Shown one piece after another: positions 8,982 to 17,502 of a stretch of 64,000 nt of DNA. The first letter of the stretch is position 1. Each line of letters starts with the position of its first letter. Under the pieces are notes generated by a model. It saw only the letters and a list, made by a program, of their open reading frames with translations, was not told where the DNA came from and searched no databases. Source of the DNA: Nitrospirota bacterium (lineage in GTDB: Bacteria > Nitrospirota > UBA9217); NCBI GenBank assembly GCA_023229435.1, contig JALNZF010000003.1, forward strand, positions 62,001 to 126,000, given 5' to 3'. The position numbers were made by a program, and so were the translations under genes.

Positions 8982-9740
8982 TTATTTATTAAACTTTTTT
9001 CTGAATGCTGCTAAGCCGAGCATGCCACTCGCAAACAGAAGCATTGCGGATGGTTCAGGCACATTGTGATTGACTCCCGGATCTACGATAACTGAAGCTG
9101 CTCCAAACGTCAGGTTGTCAATAGCAAATCCTGCGTCCTCGGGACCAGTGATATAGAAGGAAATACCTTTTATAACATTAGCACCAGTAATGTCAGCGAG
9201 TCCAAAAAACTCTATGCCAATCTGGCTGTTCGTAATTGTTCCCAGGCTATTTCCCATCGCATCGTAAGCCTCTATGGTTGTAGAATTCATGTTATCAAAA
9301 TAACCGCCATCGAGGCCGACACCTGCAACTGGCACACTGAACCAAACTGAGATGGGACCATTGAAGATGGGGGTGCCACTTAAGACAGGACTACTTGGAT
9401 TAGAACCATCATTTTGTATAAATGTTATCGAATCATTGTTCGCACTCAGTGTCAGTGGGCTATTTGGCGTCGGATCTGTTAAGGTTACCGGAAATCCTCC
9501 ACCCTGGGCTTGTCCATCGAAATAGCCACCAAATGCAACGGTCACATTGCCCAATCCGGTTAATCCCGTGTAGTTGTAAACTGGATTCACCGTGCCATAT
9601 GCTTGCTCACTGAAGGTAATCTCTGTCGCTAATGGTGAAAAGGAACCTGGACCAAGATTAACTAGAGTGGCAAATGCAGAGCTACTAATAAATACTCCAA
9701 ATAACACAACCATCAAACTGATTTTCAATGCTTTGTTCAT
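8982..9740 (-). CDS. PEP-CTERM sorting-domain protein
   Basis: This 252-residue exported protein has a signal peptide, with cleavage likely after 'SSSAFA'. A Gly/Asn/Thr-rich beta-type body follows. The last 25 residues carry 'VPEPSAMLLFASG', a hydrophobic helix and a basic tail: the PEP-CTERM signal recognised by exosortase. The substrate of the body domain is not recognisable. A strong AAGGAGGG ribosome binding site precedes the ATG. No exosortase or EPS cluster is in the window, so it is an orphan target. Family knowledge suggests surface or matrix location. Confidence 0.9.
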   Translation of the reverse strand: MNKALKISLMVVLFGVFISSSAFATLVNLGPGSFSPLATEITFSEQAYGTVNPVYNYTGLTGLGNVTVAFGGYFDGQAQGGGFPVTLTDPTPNSPLTLSANNDSITFIQNDGSNPSSPVLSGTPIFNGPISVWFSVPVAGVGLDGGYFDNMNSTTIEAYDAMGNSLGTITNSQIGIEFFGLADITGANVIKGISFYITGPEDAGFAIDNLTFGAASVIVDPGVNHNVPEPSAMLLFASGMLGLAAFRKKFNK

Positions 9741-9803
9741 TTTATTACCCTCCTTGGTGAAGTATTGTTTCTAATTGAATTAGTATGCAATATCACAATT
9801 TTT

Positions 9804-9819
9804 TGCAAGTATTATGCTA
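9804..9819 (-). promoter_or_regulatory. Possible sigma-54 promoter for the PEP-CTERM gene
   Basis: On the minus strand the 16-mer TAGCATAATACTTGCA fits the -24/-12 layout TGGCAC-N5-TTGCA. The -12 half is perfect and the -24 half is weak (AG for GG). PEP-CTERM genes are often linked to a sigma-54 two-component system, which is why this weak match is listed. It lies 64 bases upstream of the ATG. The surrounding 9741-10086 stretch is AT-rich and otherwise featureless. Confidence 0.3.
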
Positions 9820-10086
9820 ATTTGTAATATTTTGATTTTAAAAGATTTTTAGTTGTACAACTAACTATGTGTAAACTTAATCGACATAAGGTTATTTTAT
9901 GATCTATAATATTAAATACTTATATTACAATGTGATTACTGTTTAGTTGAAATATCATATTGGAATTTAAGTCTATAGTATCATGGCAGCATGTAATAAA
10001 AACTGTCAGTCGTAAACAATACATGCGGTCTCATGTACATCCTGCGTAATATCGCATACAACATTTAGCGCTCTGCGGGGTCTTTT

Positions 10087-10278
10087 TTATGAAACCACAT
10101 CGTTCAGAGTCATCACGTTGCAATCCTTTGCCTGTGACCTCGAGAAGTACTCTTCAGCTATATCGTATATGCAATTGTTTTCTAATAAGTTAATGGCAGT
10201 AACAACACGCTCGCCTTGTAGATAAAAAAGCCCATAATTCTCCCCTTGCGGATATTCTTTTTGACAATCCCCCTCCAT
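10087..10278 (-). CDS. Small hypothetical protein, doubtful
   Basis: A 63-residue frame starts 'MEGDCQKEYPQGENYGLF' and ends 'NVMTLNDVVS'. The composition looks protein-like (balanced acidic and aromatic residues) and it fills part of the gap before mtnA. No ribosome binding site is clear, and the frame continues upstream as a shadow of mtnA. No family is recognised. It could be a remnant. Confidence 0.3.
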   Translation of the reverse strand: MEGDCQKEYPQGENYGLFYLQGERVVTAINLLENNCIYDIAEEYFSRSQAKDCNVMTLNDVVS

Positions 10279-10339
10279 TCCATTATTATAAACATGAAAT
10301 CTTATCAGTCCTGCTGCAACACCCGAAGGAGTTTGATGA

Positions 10340-11401
10340 ATGATCCCTACCGTTGAATGGAAGAACGGCATTGTTCGAATGCTGGACCAGACAAAACTGC
10401 CCCTTGAGACCGTGTACAACGACTGCAGGGACTACCAGACCGTTGCAAAGGGCATCAAGGAGCTCTGGGTTCGCGGCGCTCCGGCGATTGGCGTCTCCGC
10501 GGCCATGGGACTTGCTCTCGGTTCGCGCCAGATCACAGCTAGTTCCTTCGAAGAGTTCTGGCCGAAGTTCGAAGAGATCTGCGCGTACATGGCGGCTACG
10601 CGCCCGACAGCGGTGAACCTCTTCTGGGCCATCGAGCGAATCAAAAAGTTCGTGCAGGCCAACAAGGACAAGGACATTGAAGCTCTTCGAGCAATGCTTG
10701 TTGAGGAATCCCAGCGCATGCACGACGAGGACATAGCTACCAACAAGCGTATGGGCGATTTTGGTGCTGCCTTCGTGGCCACTGACGACAATATCATCAC
10801 CCACTGCAACGCGGGCGCCATCGCCACGGCAGGCTACGGGACCGCCGAAGGCGTCATGCGCTCCGCGGTGGCACAAGGGAAAAAGATCCATGTATACGTG
10901 GACGAAACCCGTCCCGTGCTCCAGGGCGCGCGCCTTACCGCCTGGGAGCTCATGCAGGAGAACATTCCCTGCACGCTGATCACGGACAGCATGGCCGGCT
11001 ACTTCATGTACCGCGATATGATCGACCTGGCGATCGTGGGCGCGGACCGCATCGCCGCAAACGGTGATGTGGCGAACAAGATCGGCACTTACAGTCTCGC
11101 GGTCCTGTGCAAGGAGCACGGCATCCCCTTCTATGTTGCCGCGCCGCTCTCGACCATCGACTTTACCATGGAGTCAGGGCTCCTTATCCCTATTGAAGAA
11201 CGCGACCCCCGCGAGGTCACCCATGTTTTCGGCAAGGTCCAGATCGCGCCCGACGGCGTAACGGTGGCAAATCCGGCATTCGATGTGACGCCGGCCCGCT
11301 ACATCACAGCCATCATCACCGAAGTCGGCGCCTTCCATCCGAAGGACATCCACAAGCTTGCCGATGGATTGACCGATCCGGAAAAAATCAGACTGAGGTA
11401 G
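10340..11401 (+). CDS. mtnA: S-methyl-5-thioribose-1-phosphate isomerase
   Basis: This 353-residue eIF2B-fold aldose-ketose isomerase converts methylthioribose-1-phosphate to methylthioribulose-1-phosphate in methionine salvage. Family motifs seen are 'VRGAPAIGVSAAMG', 'ITHCNAGAIATAGYGTAEGV' with the catalytic Cys, and 'AIVGADRIAANGDVANKIGTY' with the catalytic Asp. A GAAGGAG ribosome binding site lies 8 bases before the ATG. The partner phosphorylase mtnP is encoded at 22.7 kb. No mtnB, mtnC or mtnD is in the window, so salvage may be partial or continue through a shunt. Confidence 0.95.
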   Translation: MIPTVEWKNGIVRMLDQTKLPLETVYNDCRDYQTVAKGIKELWVRGAPAIGVSAAMGLALGSRQITASSFEEFWPKFEEICAYMAATRPTAVNLFWAIERIKKFVQANKDKDIEALRAMLVEESQRMHDEDIATNKRMGDFGAAFVATDDNIITHCNAGAIATAGYGTAEGVMRSAVAQGKKIHVYVDETRPVLQGARLTAWELMQENIPCTLITDSMAGYFMYRDMIDLAIVGADRIAANGDVANKIGTYSLAVLCKEHGIPFYVAAPLSTIDFTMESGLLIPIEERDPREVTHVFGKVQIAPDGVTVANPAFDVTPARYITAIITEVGAFHPKDIHKLADGLTDPEKIRLR

Positions 11402-11524
11402 CATCAATCGAGAGAACAGCTGCCGGAGTTGAGCCAACGGACTAAGGATTTTTATTTACCTGTCTGCAGCACTCTCCATACTCCGAGCTCTGAACTCCAA
11501 ACTGTCTTTTAAAACGGAGGCCGA

Positions 11525-12625
11525 ATGAAACAGACCGTTCTCCATCAGAAGCATCTTCAGGCAAATGCGCCGTTGACGGAATATCAGGACTGGCAGACCC
11601 CTCTCCAATTCTCCGATACGCTGGCCGAATACCATGCCGTGCATAACGCTGCCGGGCTGTTCGATATCGGTTACCTGGGCAGGATCGAGATCGCCGGTTT
11701 GGCAAGCACACCTTTTCTTCAGAACATGCTCACCGGAAATATTGCGAAGATAACGATAGGCTCTGTTCACTACGGTCTCATCTGCAATGAATCCGGGTTC
11801 ATTCTTGATGATATTCTCATCCTGCACCTGGCCGTCAACCGCTACCTGATCACCACGAATGCGGGTAATACCGACAAAATCCTCCTGTGGCTCAAAAAGC
11901 ATGCGATCGAGAACGTAGACATAACCGATAGATCGCAGGCTCTCGCTCAATTTGCGCTGCAGGGCCCGCAAGCGTTCCCGGTCCTCGAGAAGCTCAGCGG
12001 ACCCCACCTGACTAAAATGAAACCTAAAGTTGTGCGGGAAGCTGCCATACAGGGCATTGATGTCACGATCTCACGTACCGGCTACACCGGAGACCAGGGG
12101 TATGAGCTCTTCGTACCCGCTGACCGCGCCGAGGCGCTCTGGGGCGCGATCATGGCCGTTGGAAACGAAAAGGGTCTTCTTCCCTGCGGCTTTGCCTGCA
12201 GGGATATTCTGCGCATGGAGACAGGACATCTTTTGCAGGGAAAAGACCTTGATGAAACGCGCACTCCGCTCGAAGCCGGGCTGGGATCGTTCGTCTATTT
12301 CAAAAAGGAGTTTGTCGGCAAAGCGGCATTGCTTAAGCTCCAGGCCGAAGGATCAAAGCGAAAACTGGCTGGTTTCATCCTCCTCGACAAGGGTATGCCG
12401 AAGAGCGGTGGCAGCATCTTTTCAGAAAGCCGTGAGATCGGAGTCGTGACCAGCGGCGTCCAATCGCCCCACCGCCGCGCGGGCATCGGGCTCGGCTATG
12501 TCGTGAGCCGCTACGCGCAGGCGGGACAGGAGATTGAGATCGAGGTCCGCGATAAGGAGATCGCGGCAAAGATCGTGGACCTTCCATTTTACCGGAAAAA
12601 GGCAGGATCGGCTTCGGGACCATGA
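11525..12625 (+). CDS. gcvT: Glycine cleavage system T protein (aminomethyltransferase)
   Basis: This folate-dependent aminomethyltransferase has 366 residues, close to the family length. It has 'HNAAGLFDIGYLGRIEIAG' near residue 45, the region 'HYGLICNESGFILDDI' with the conserved catalytic Asp near residue 97, and 'GYTGDQGYELFVPA'. The usual 'FDVSHMG' signature reads 'FDIGYLG', a small departure that could mean a paralogue. No gcvH or gcvP follows, so the rest of the complex is elsewhere. The ribosome binding site is ACGGAGG. The 123-base leader was checked for a glycine riboswitch and none was convincing. Confidence 0.87.
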   Translation: MKQTVLHQKHLQANAPLTEYQDWQTPLQFSDTLAEYHAVHNAAGLFDIGYLGRIEIAGLASTPFLQNMLTGNIAKITIGSVHYGLICNESGFILDDILILHLAVNRYLITTNAGNTDKILLWLKKHAIENVDITDRSQALAQFALQGPQAFPVLEKLSGPHLTKMKPKVVREAAIQGIDVTISRTGYTGDQGYELFVPADRAEALWGAIMAVGNEKGLLPCGFACRDILRMETGHLLQGKDLDETRTPLEAGLGSFVYFKKEFVGKAALLKLQAEGSKRKLAGFILLDKGMPKSGGSIFSESREIGVVTSGVQSPHRRAGIGLGYVVSRYAQAGQEIEIEVRDKEIAAKIVDLPFYRKKAGSASGP

Positions 12626-12662
12626 GTTTCATTTTTTGTGAGCGCGCACAGCGCTTTTATGC

Positions 12663-12692
12663 TTGACGCTCACGGCAACCCTAACGTATAAT
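12663..12692 (+). promoter_or_regulatory. Sigma-70 promoter for the PilZ protein
   Basis: TTGACG, an 18-base spacer and a perfect TATAAT end 36 bases before the ATG at 12729. The predicted transcript start near 12699 rules out the upstream in-frame start at 12663, which lies within the -35 element. Confidence 0.7.
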
Positions 12693-12728
12693 ATTTTCAG
12701 TGTTTCATCAGTGAGGGCGAGTCAGAAA

Positions 12729-13400
12729 ATGCAGAAGATACTTTTAACGAATGACCTGAAAAATCTCTTTTTCGAGAAAAACAGTTTTCTTGATCGTGCC
12801 GATATTAAGGTCTTATCAGCAGCCACAAATGCCGAGGTGCTGAAGATCCACCGGATGGAAAAGGTTGATCTCATTGTCGCAAATTTGGACACACCGGGTA
12901 TCAAGAGTGAGGTGCTCTTCGACACCATTAAAAAAAGCAAAGAACTGCAGGAAGTCTCTACCATCATAATCTGCAACGATACGCTTACCCACCGCGAACG
13001 CAGCAAAGAATGCCGCGCCAATGCTGTTTTTACCATGCCGGTTGATAGTACCTTACTGCATATGAAGATGCAGCAGCTCCTCAATATTGCGCCGAGGAAA
13101 TCCTACCGTGCTTCACTCGCGGTCGCTATCCAGGGTAAATTTCAGAGCAGTCCGCTGCCGTTTTGGACTGAAAATATCAGCTCAAGCGGCATACTGATCA
13201 GGACAGAGGAGCCCCTTTCAAAAGGCGATGGGATCTTTTTCTCCTTCTTTCTGAATGATGGAAATCACATCAGTGGATATGGTGAAATTAAAAGGATCTT
13301 CCGGCCTGAGACAACACCGGGTTTCTTTCTTTACGGGATCAGGTTCACCAATGTCGATCCAGGTGTTCAGTCGGCAATCAACGCGGCCATCACTGCATAG
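12729..13400 (+). CDS. Pseudo-receiver plus PilZ domain protein
   Basis: The protein starts 'MQKILLTNDLKNLFFEKN'. The first 120 residues have the layout of a response-regulator receiver, but the phosphoacceptor position in 'DLIVANLDTPG' is Asn, not Asp. The C-terminal 100 residues form a PilZ domain, with the 'RKSYR' arginines and the 'NISSSG' motif that bind cyclic di-GMP. It is probably a cyclic di-GMP effector whose receiver is not phosphorylated or is used only for binding. A strong promoter makes it a single-gene unit. Its partner is unknown. Confidence 0.85.
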   Translation: MQKILLTNDLKNLFFEKNSFLDRADIKVLSAATNAEVLKIHRMEKVDLIVANLDTPGIKSEVLFDTIKKSKELQEVSTIIICNDTLTHRERSKECRANAVFTMPVDSTLLHMKMQQLLNIAPRKSYRASLAVAIQGKFQSSPLPFWTENISSSGILIRTEEPLSKGDGIFFSFFLNDGNHISGYGEIKRIFRPETTPGFFLYGIRFTNVDPGVQSAINAAITA

Positions 13401-13460
13401 CTGCCAGTAGTGAATGAACATTCTTGTCGTGATAAAAGACGGTTTTCGTACCTGCGCTTC

Positions 13461-13604
13461 CAGCAGGCTGTTGGAAAATGCTCCGTTTACCCTTCGACCC
13501 TTCGGCAAGCTCAGGGCGAACGGAGCGTGTATTGAATTTATTCCTGTTTATCCGTTCGTGGTGAGCCTGTCGAACCACAAAAAGACTTTTTCAACAACCT
13601 GCTA
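13461..13604. repeat. MITE-like element with AGCAGGYTGTTGRAAAA termini
   Basis: The left end reads CAGCAGGCTGTTGGAAAATG and the right end is its inverted form, TTTTTCAACAACCTGCTAA. The interior holds a second palindromic word pair (TTCGACCCTTCGGCAAGCTC and GGTGAGCCTGTCGAACCAC). A second member with the same termini is at 40685-40877. It ends just upstream of the ribosome binding site of the next gene. Confidence 0.75.
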
Positions 13605-13621
13605 AAACAACAGGAGGAATA

Positions 13622-13984
13622 ATGATGCCGGTTTTCATTCTCGCCGTATTCGGGATACTGTTGCTTCAGCCCGGCGCAATCTTAGCAGAGACCTTCGACG
13701 AATGTCGAACAAGCTGTTATGCCGATATGAAATCAGACACCGCAAATTGTCCACCATCCGGTGAAGAAGCGCATACTCAATGCCTGCAGGAGAGCCGGCA
13801 AACGTTAAAAAGTTGCCTGGATAATTGTTTGCAAGCCTCGCGCGCTGATACGCCGGCAGATGCACCAGCCGATACACCCAAAGATACACCGGCAGAAACG
13901 CCAACAGATACACCAACAGATTCACCCAAAGATATACCCATGGACATACCCCATGATACATCTGATACACCCAAAGAAAACTAA
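13622..13984 (+). CDS. Small secreted Cys-rich protein with Asp-Thr-Pro repeats
   Basis: This 120-residue protein has a signal peptide ending near 'GAILA', then a mature part with six cysteines in paired CxxxC-like spacing ('CRTSCYADM', 'CPPSG', 'CLQES', 'CLDNC'). The tail of about 45 residues is built from short D-[TA]-P-x repeats. The repeated codons probably expand and contract. AGGAGG lies upstream, and a second ATG at 13625 has better spacing. No family is recognised. It may be a periplasmic or surface protein with a proline-rich wall-spanning tail. Confidence 0.65.
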   Translation: MMPVFILAVFGILLLQPGAILAETFDECRTSCYADMKSDTANCPPSGEEAHTQCLQESRQTLKSCLDNCLQASRADTPADAPADTPKDTPAETPTDTPTDSPKDIPMDIPHDTSDTPKEN

Positions 13985-14087
13985 CTTGCACTCACCATCT
14001 AAAAATGCAATATCAATTCATGAAGGTGAACTGAGCAGATTAATCCGGGTTCAACAGTCATTGTAATTTTATAAAGGAGCTGGCATC

Positions 14088-14288
14088 GTGAAATGCAACG
14101 TCGGAGGAACAGACAGGCTGGAGCGGATATTCCATGGTGCCGCATTTATTCTGATAGCAGTATTTCTCGTTAGCGGCATTTGGCAATATATTTTAGGAGC
14201 ATATGGCCTTATCAGATTGCTAACGGGAATTTTTGCCTTCTGTCCGGCATATATTCCGCTCAAGTATTCGACGAAGACCACTACATGA
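14088..14288 (+). CDS. DUF2892-family small inner-membrane protein
   Basis: This 66-residue protein begins with 'MKCNVGGTDRLERIFHG', the characteristic opening of the DUF2892/YgaP membrane segment family. Two hydrophobic helices and 'LLTGIFAFCPAY' follow. It starts with GTG behind AAGGAGC. In other bacteria such proteins accompany rhodanese or metal-stress genes; here it precedes the copper ATPase. The role is unknown. Confidence 0.8.
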   Translation: MKCNVGGTDRLERIFHGAAFILIAVFLVSGIWQYILGAYGLIRLLTGIFAFCPAYIPLKYSTKTTT

Positions 14289-14526
14289 GCCTTCATTCGA
14301 GCGGACTTCATCGCCGCTCGATTCGGATGTCATTGCCCTCCATCCGGAATTTGTTGATTGTTTGGCCTGTTGAGCCTGGCAGATCGGGAAGAGCAGTACA
14401 TAACCCGGCAACCCGGGGAAGCACTGCGCAAGATTAAAAAACGCGACCCTGCCTGCCAACTCTCCTTCACGATCAAAAGTCGTTTTACCGCCAGTACTCG
14501 TTCTCTTTTCCTTCTCTCTTCCTTCT

Positions 14527-14554
14527 TTGTCCTTACCCGACTTTGTGGTAAAAT
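14527..14554 (+). promoter_or_regulatory. Candidate promoter of copA, giving a nearly leaderless mRNA
   Basis: TTGTCC, a 16-base spacer and TAAAAT end six bases before the copA ATG, and no ribosome binding site lies between. Transcription would start at or very near the start codon. The rest of the 14289-14560 gap shows only pyrimidine-rich sequence and no copper-regulator operator I can recognise. Confidence 0.4.
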
Positions 14555-14560
14555 CATTCT

Positions 14561-17002
14561 ATGGAAACCAAAAAAGTTGTTATCCCGGTCAAAGGAATGA
14601 CCTGCGTGAACTGCGCCGCGGCGATACAGAAGGACATCTCAAGGCTCGTGGGCGTAAAAAGTGCAAATGTCAATTATGCCAATGAAAAAGCGGTCGTCGA
14701 GTTCGATCCCGCCGTTATTGGTCTGGATACGTTCATATCGAGCATTCATGAATCAGGCTATCAGGCGGTAACGGAAACGGTCTTCATCCCGATCATTGAC
14801 CTTGATGTTTCACGTTCGCAGGAACTCGAGCGCATCGCAGGAGCTATCGACGGCGTGCTCAAGGCCGCCGTAAACCCCGCGGCCGGGACCGTGGAAGTGG
14901 AATACGTTCCCGGCCAGATCGGACTCAGGGATATCAGGAGAGCCATCGAGCAAGCCGGCTTCCGCGTGCCCCGGCAGATCGAAGGCCGCTCAGCGCTCGA
15001 CATCGAGAAGGAAGCCCGGGAACGGGAACTCTCGGAGATCCGAAACAAGCTCATCGTGAGCGCCGTTCTGTCCGCTCTCGTGATGATCGGCAGCTTCCAG
15101 GACATGCTCCCCTTCATCACCATCCTCCCCCGCCAGACCATGTGGTACATCCTCTTTCTGCTTGCCACTCCGGTCCAGTTCTGGGCAGGCCGTCACTTCT
15201 ACCAGAATGCCTGGTCTTCGATCAAGCACGGCAGCACTAATATGAACACCCTCGTTGTTGTAGGCACGAGCGCTGCCTATGGCTACAGCGTGGTACTTAC
15301 GTTCTTTCCCGCGCTGCTGGGCCATCACGCGGCCCACGGCGGCGCTTATTATGATACTGCCGCGATGATCATCACGCTGATCTTGTTCGGGAAATATCTC
15401 GAGGCGCGGGCGAAGTCCCGGGCCGGTGAAGCGATCAAAAAGCTCATGGGGCTTCAGCCGCGCATTGCCCGCGTGGTCCGGGACGGCAAAGAACTCGATA
15501 TCCCAATCGAAGATGTTGAAGCAGGCGACCTCGTCATGGTAAGACCGGGAGAAAAGATTCCCGTTGACGGTGTCATCCGCAATGGTTATTCATCGATCGA
15601 CGAAGCCATGCTGACCGGAGAGAGCCTGCCGGTGGAGAAGAAAACCGGGGACATGGTCATCGGCGCAACGATCAACAAGACCGGCGCCTTTACCTTCGAG
15701 GCGACCAAGGTGGGCAAGGATACCATGCTCTCCCAGATCATTCGCATGGTCCAGGAGGCCCAGGGCTCCAAGGCGCCGATCCAGCGGCTCGCGGATTACA
15801 TTTCGAGCATCTTCGTGCCCACCGTCATTTCCATCGGCCTCGTGACCTTCTGCATCTGGTATTTCTTCGGTCCAGCGGAAACGTGGTTCACCTTTGCACT
15901 GGTGAACTTCATCGCCGTGCTGATCATCGCTTGTCCCTGCGCCATGGGGCTTGCCACGCCCACGGCCATCATGGTCGGTACCGGCAAAGGTGCGGAACTG
16001 GGCATCCTGTTCAAGAACGCCGAGAGCCTCGAGCGGGCCCAGAAGATCGATACCATTGTGCTGGATAAGACCGGTACGCTCACGCGCGGTGAACCAATGG
16101 TCACGGATGTTATTCGAGACGGCATGAGCGAAAAGGAAATCCTCTTTTTCGCGGGGTCTGCGGAAAAAGGCTCCGAACATCCTCTCGGCGAAGCGATCGT
16201 GCGCAAGGCAATCGAAATGAATATTGTCCTGGAACAAGCGGACGAATTTGAAGCACTCCCGGGCCATGGCATTCGGGCGATGCTGAAAGGGAAAGAGATC
16301 ATCCTCGGCAATGAACGGCTTATGTCCGGACGAAAGATCGATTTTGGAAAACTGCTCATTGAAGCGGAACGGCTTTCAACTCTCGGGAAAACACCCATGT
16401 TCGTGGCTGTTGACGGCGAGGCTGCCGGGATCATCGCGGTCGCGGACACGGTCAAGGAACATTCAAAAGAGGCCGTGGCCGGACTCAAAGCGCTGGGACT
16501 CGAGGTCGTCATGCTGACGGGCGACAACCGCCGCACGGCCCAGGCCATAGCCGACGAGCTCGGGATCACCCGCGTGCTGGCCGAGGTTCTGCCGCAGGAC
16601 AAGATGGACACGGTGAAAAAACTGCAGGCCGAGGGACGGGTGGTCGCCATGGTCGGGGACGGGATCAACGACGCCCCCGCCCTCACGCAGGCCGATGTCG
16701 GCATCGCTATCGGCACGGGAACTGATGTGGCCATCGAAGCATCGGACGTCACGCTGATCAAGGACGATCTCCGGGTTGTGGCGACCGCGATGCGGCTATC
16801 TCGCAGGACCATGCAGACGATAAAGGTGAACCTGTTCTGGGCGTTCTTCTACAATATCGTCGGAATCCCGGTCGCCGCAGGCGTTCTCTACCCCTTCCTG
16901 GGGACCGCGGGACTCTTGAACCCGATGTATGCGTCGGCAGCCATGGCATTCAGCTCCGTGAGCGTGGTGTCGAATTCTCTTCGACTGAGAAGATTCAACT
17001 GA
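14561..17002 (+). CDS. copA: Copper-translocating P1B-type ATPase
   Basis: This 813-residue heavy-metal P-type ATPase probably exports Cu(I) from the cytoplasm. It has an N-terminal HMA domain with 'GMTCVNC' (Cys15 and Cys18). A second HMA-like repeat, around residues 75-140, has no CxxC. The transport site is 'ACPCAMGLATP' near residue 458, the phosphorylation motif 'DKTGTLT' near residue 501, and the hinge 'GDGINDAPAL'. Eight membrane helices are expected. The loss of metal ligands in the second HMA suggests it is structural only. The stop codon directly abuts the inverted repeat of the next element. Confidence 0.95.
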   Translation: METKKVVIPVKGMTCVNCAAAIQKDISRLVGVKSANVNYANEKAVVEFDPAVIGLDTFISSIHESGYQAVTETVFIPIIDLDVSRSQELERIAGAIDGVLKAAVNPAAGTVEVEYVPGQIGLRDIRRAIEQAGFRVPRQIEGRSALDIEKEARERELSEIRNKLIVSAVLSALVMIGSFQDMLPFITILPRQTMWYILFLLATPVQFWAGRHFYQNAWSSIKHGSTNMNTLVVVGTSAAYGYSVVLTFFPALLGHHAAHGGAYYDTAAMIITLILFGKYLEARAKSRAGEAIKKLMGLQPRIARVVRDGKELDIPIEDVEAGDLVMVRPGEKIPVDGVIRNGYSSIDEAMLTGESLPVEKKTGDMVIGATINKTGAFTFEATKVGKDTMLSQIIRMVQEAQGSKAPIQRLADYISSIFVPTVISIGLVTFCIWYFFGPAETWFTFALVNFIAVLIIACPCAMGLATPTAIMVGTGKGAELGILFKNAESLERAQKIDTIVLDKTGTLTRGEPMVTDVIRDGMSEKEILFFAGSAEKGSEHPLGEAIVRKAIEMNIVLEQADEFEALPGHGIRAMLKGKEIILGNERLMSGRKIDFGKLLIEAERLSTLGKTPMFVAVDGEAAGIIAVADTVKEHSKEAVAGLKALGLEVVMLTGDNRRTAQAIADELGITRVLAEVLPQDKMDTVKKLQAEGRVVAMVGDGINDAPALTQADVGIAIGTGTDVAIEASDVTLIKDDLRVVATAMRLSRRTMQTIKVNLFWAFFYNIVGIPVAAGVLYPFLGTAGLLNPMYASAAMAFSSVSVVSNSLRLRRFN

Positions 17003-17003
17003 T

Positions 17004-17475
17004 TTCACCACCAAGGCACGAAGTCACGAAGAAAGGCGAGAAGATGGAACATTTACCCCTATCTGAAAAAGAAGAAATGATTGCGAAACACATTGTCGAT
17101 GCTGCTTTTAAAGTGCATAAGAACCTGGGACCAGGTTTGATCGAGAAAGTATATGAGGCCTGTTTCTGCCACGAGTTGTCCAAACAGGGAACGCCGTATC
17201 AAAGACAGGTAACGGTGCCGATTGTATATGATGGTACACTTCTTGATGAAGACCTACGTTTAGATGTTTTGGTCGATGATCTGGTAATTTGCGAATTGAA
17301 GGCAGTTGATGAATTGAAGTCCATATGGGAAGCCCAACTGATTACTTACCTCAAGCTAACTAATAAACGTCTCGGCTTTCTAATCAACTTCAACGTTGTC
17401 CTGATTAAGAACGGCATTAAAAGGATAATTCTTTGACCATTCTTTCCTTCGTGACTTCGTGTCTTAGTGGTGATA
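17004..17475. mobile_element. GxxExxY gene cassette with terminal inverted repeats
   Basis: The left repeat (17004-17037) and right repeat (17441-17474) are inverted copies sharing CACGAAGTCACGAAG and near-identical flanks. The gene inside begins 6 bases after the left repeat and stops 4 bases before the right one. The cassette starts 2 bases past the copA stop. Gene-free palindromes built from the same kind of words occur at 35286-35363 and 38350-38440, with a nested form at 45655-45775. This has the form of a minimal mobile unit; mobility itself is inferred. Confidence 0.6.
17044..17436 (+). CDS. GxxExxY protein (PD-(D/E)XK nuclease-like family)
   Basis: This 130-residue protein carries the family signature 'NLGPGLIEKVYEACFCHEL' (GLxExxYE) and a core with 'RLDVLVDDLVICELKAV'. 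There the Asp and the Glu-x-Lys match the D...ExK catalytic layout of PD-(D/E)XK nucleases. The family is widespread in environmental bacteria and its function is not established. The gene sits tightly between inverted repeats and its codons differ little from its neighbours. A direct role in moving the repeats is possible but unproven. Confidence 0.9.
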   Translation: MEHLPLSEKEEMIAKHIVDAAFKVHKNLGPGLIEKVYEACFCHELSKQGTPYQRQVTVPIVYDGTLLDEDLRLDVLVDDLVICELKAVDELKSIWEAQLITYLKLTNKRLGFLINFNVVLIKNGIKRIIL

Positions 17476-17502
17476 TTATTTATATTTCTTCGTGGTGTTA
17501 AC

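Noticed and set aside
10010..10083. Terminator-like GCGGGGTCTTTTTT before mtnA
   Set aside because: The matching left arm is missing, so only the T run supports it.
11402..11524. Possible glycine riboswitch before gcvT
   Set aside because: The leader lacks the paired conserved cores of the glycine aptamer; part of it is a repeat-like CTCCGAGCTCTGAACTCC stretch.
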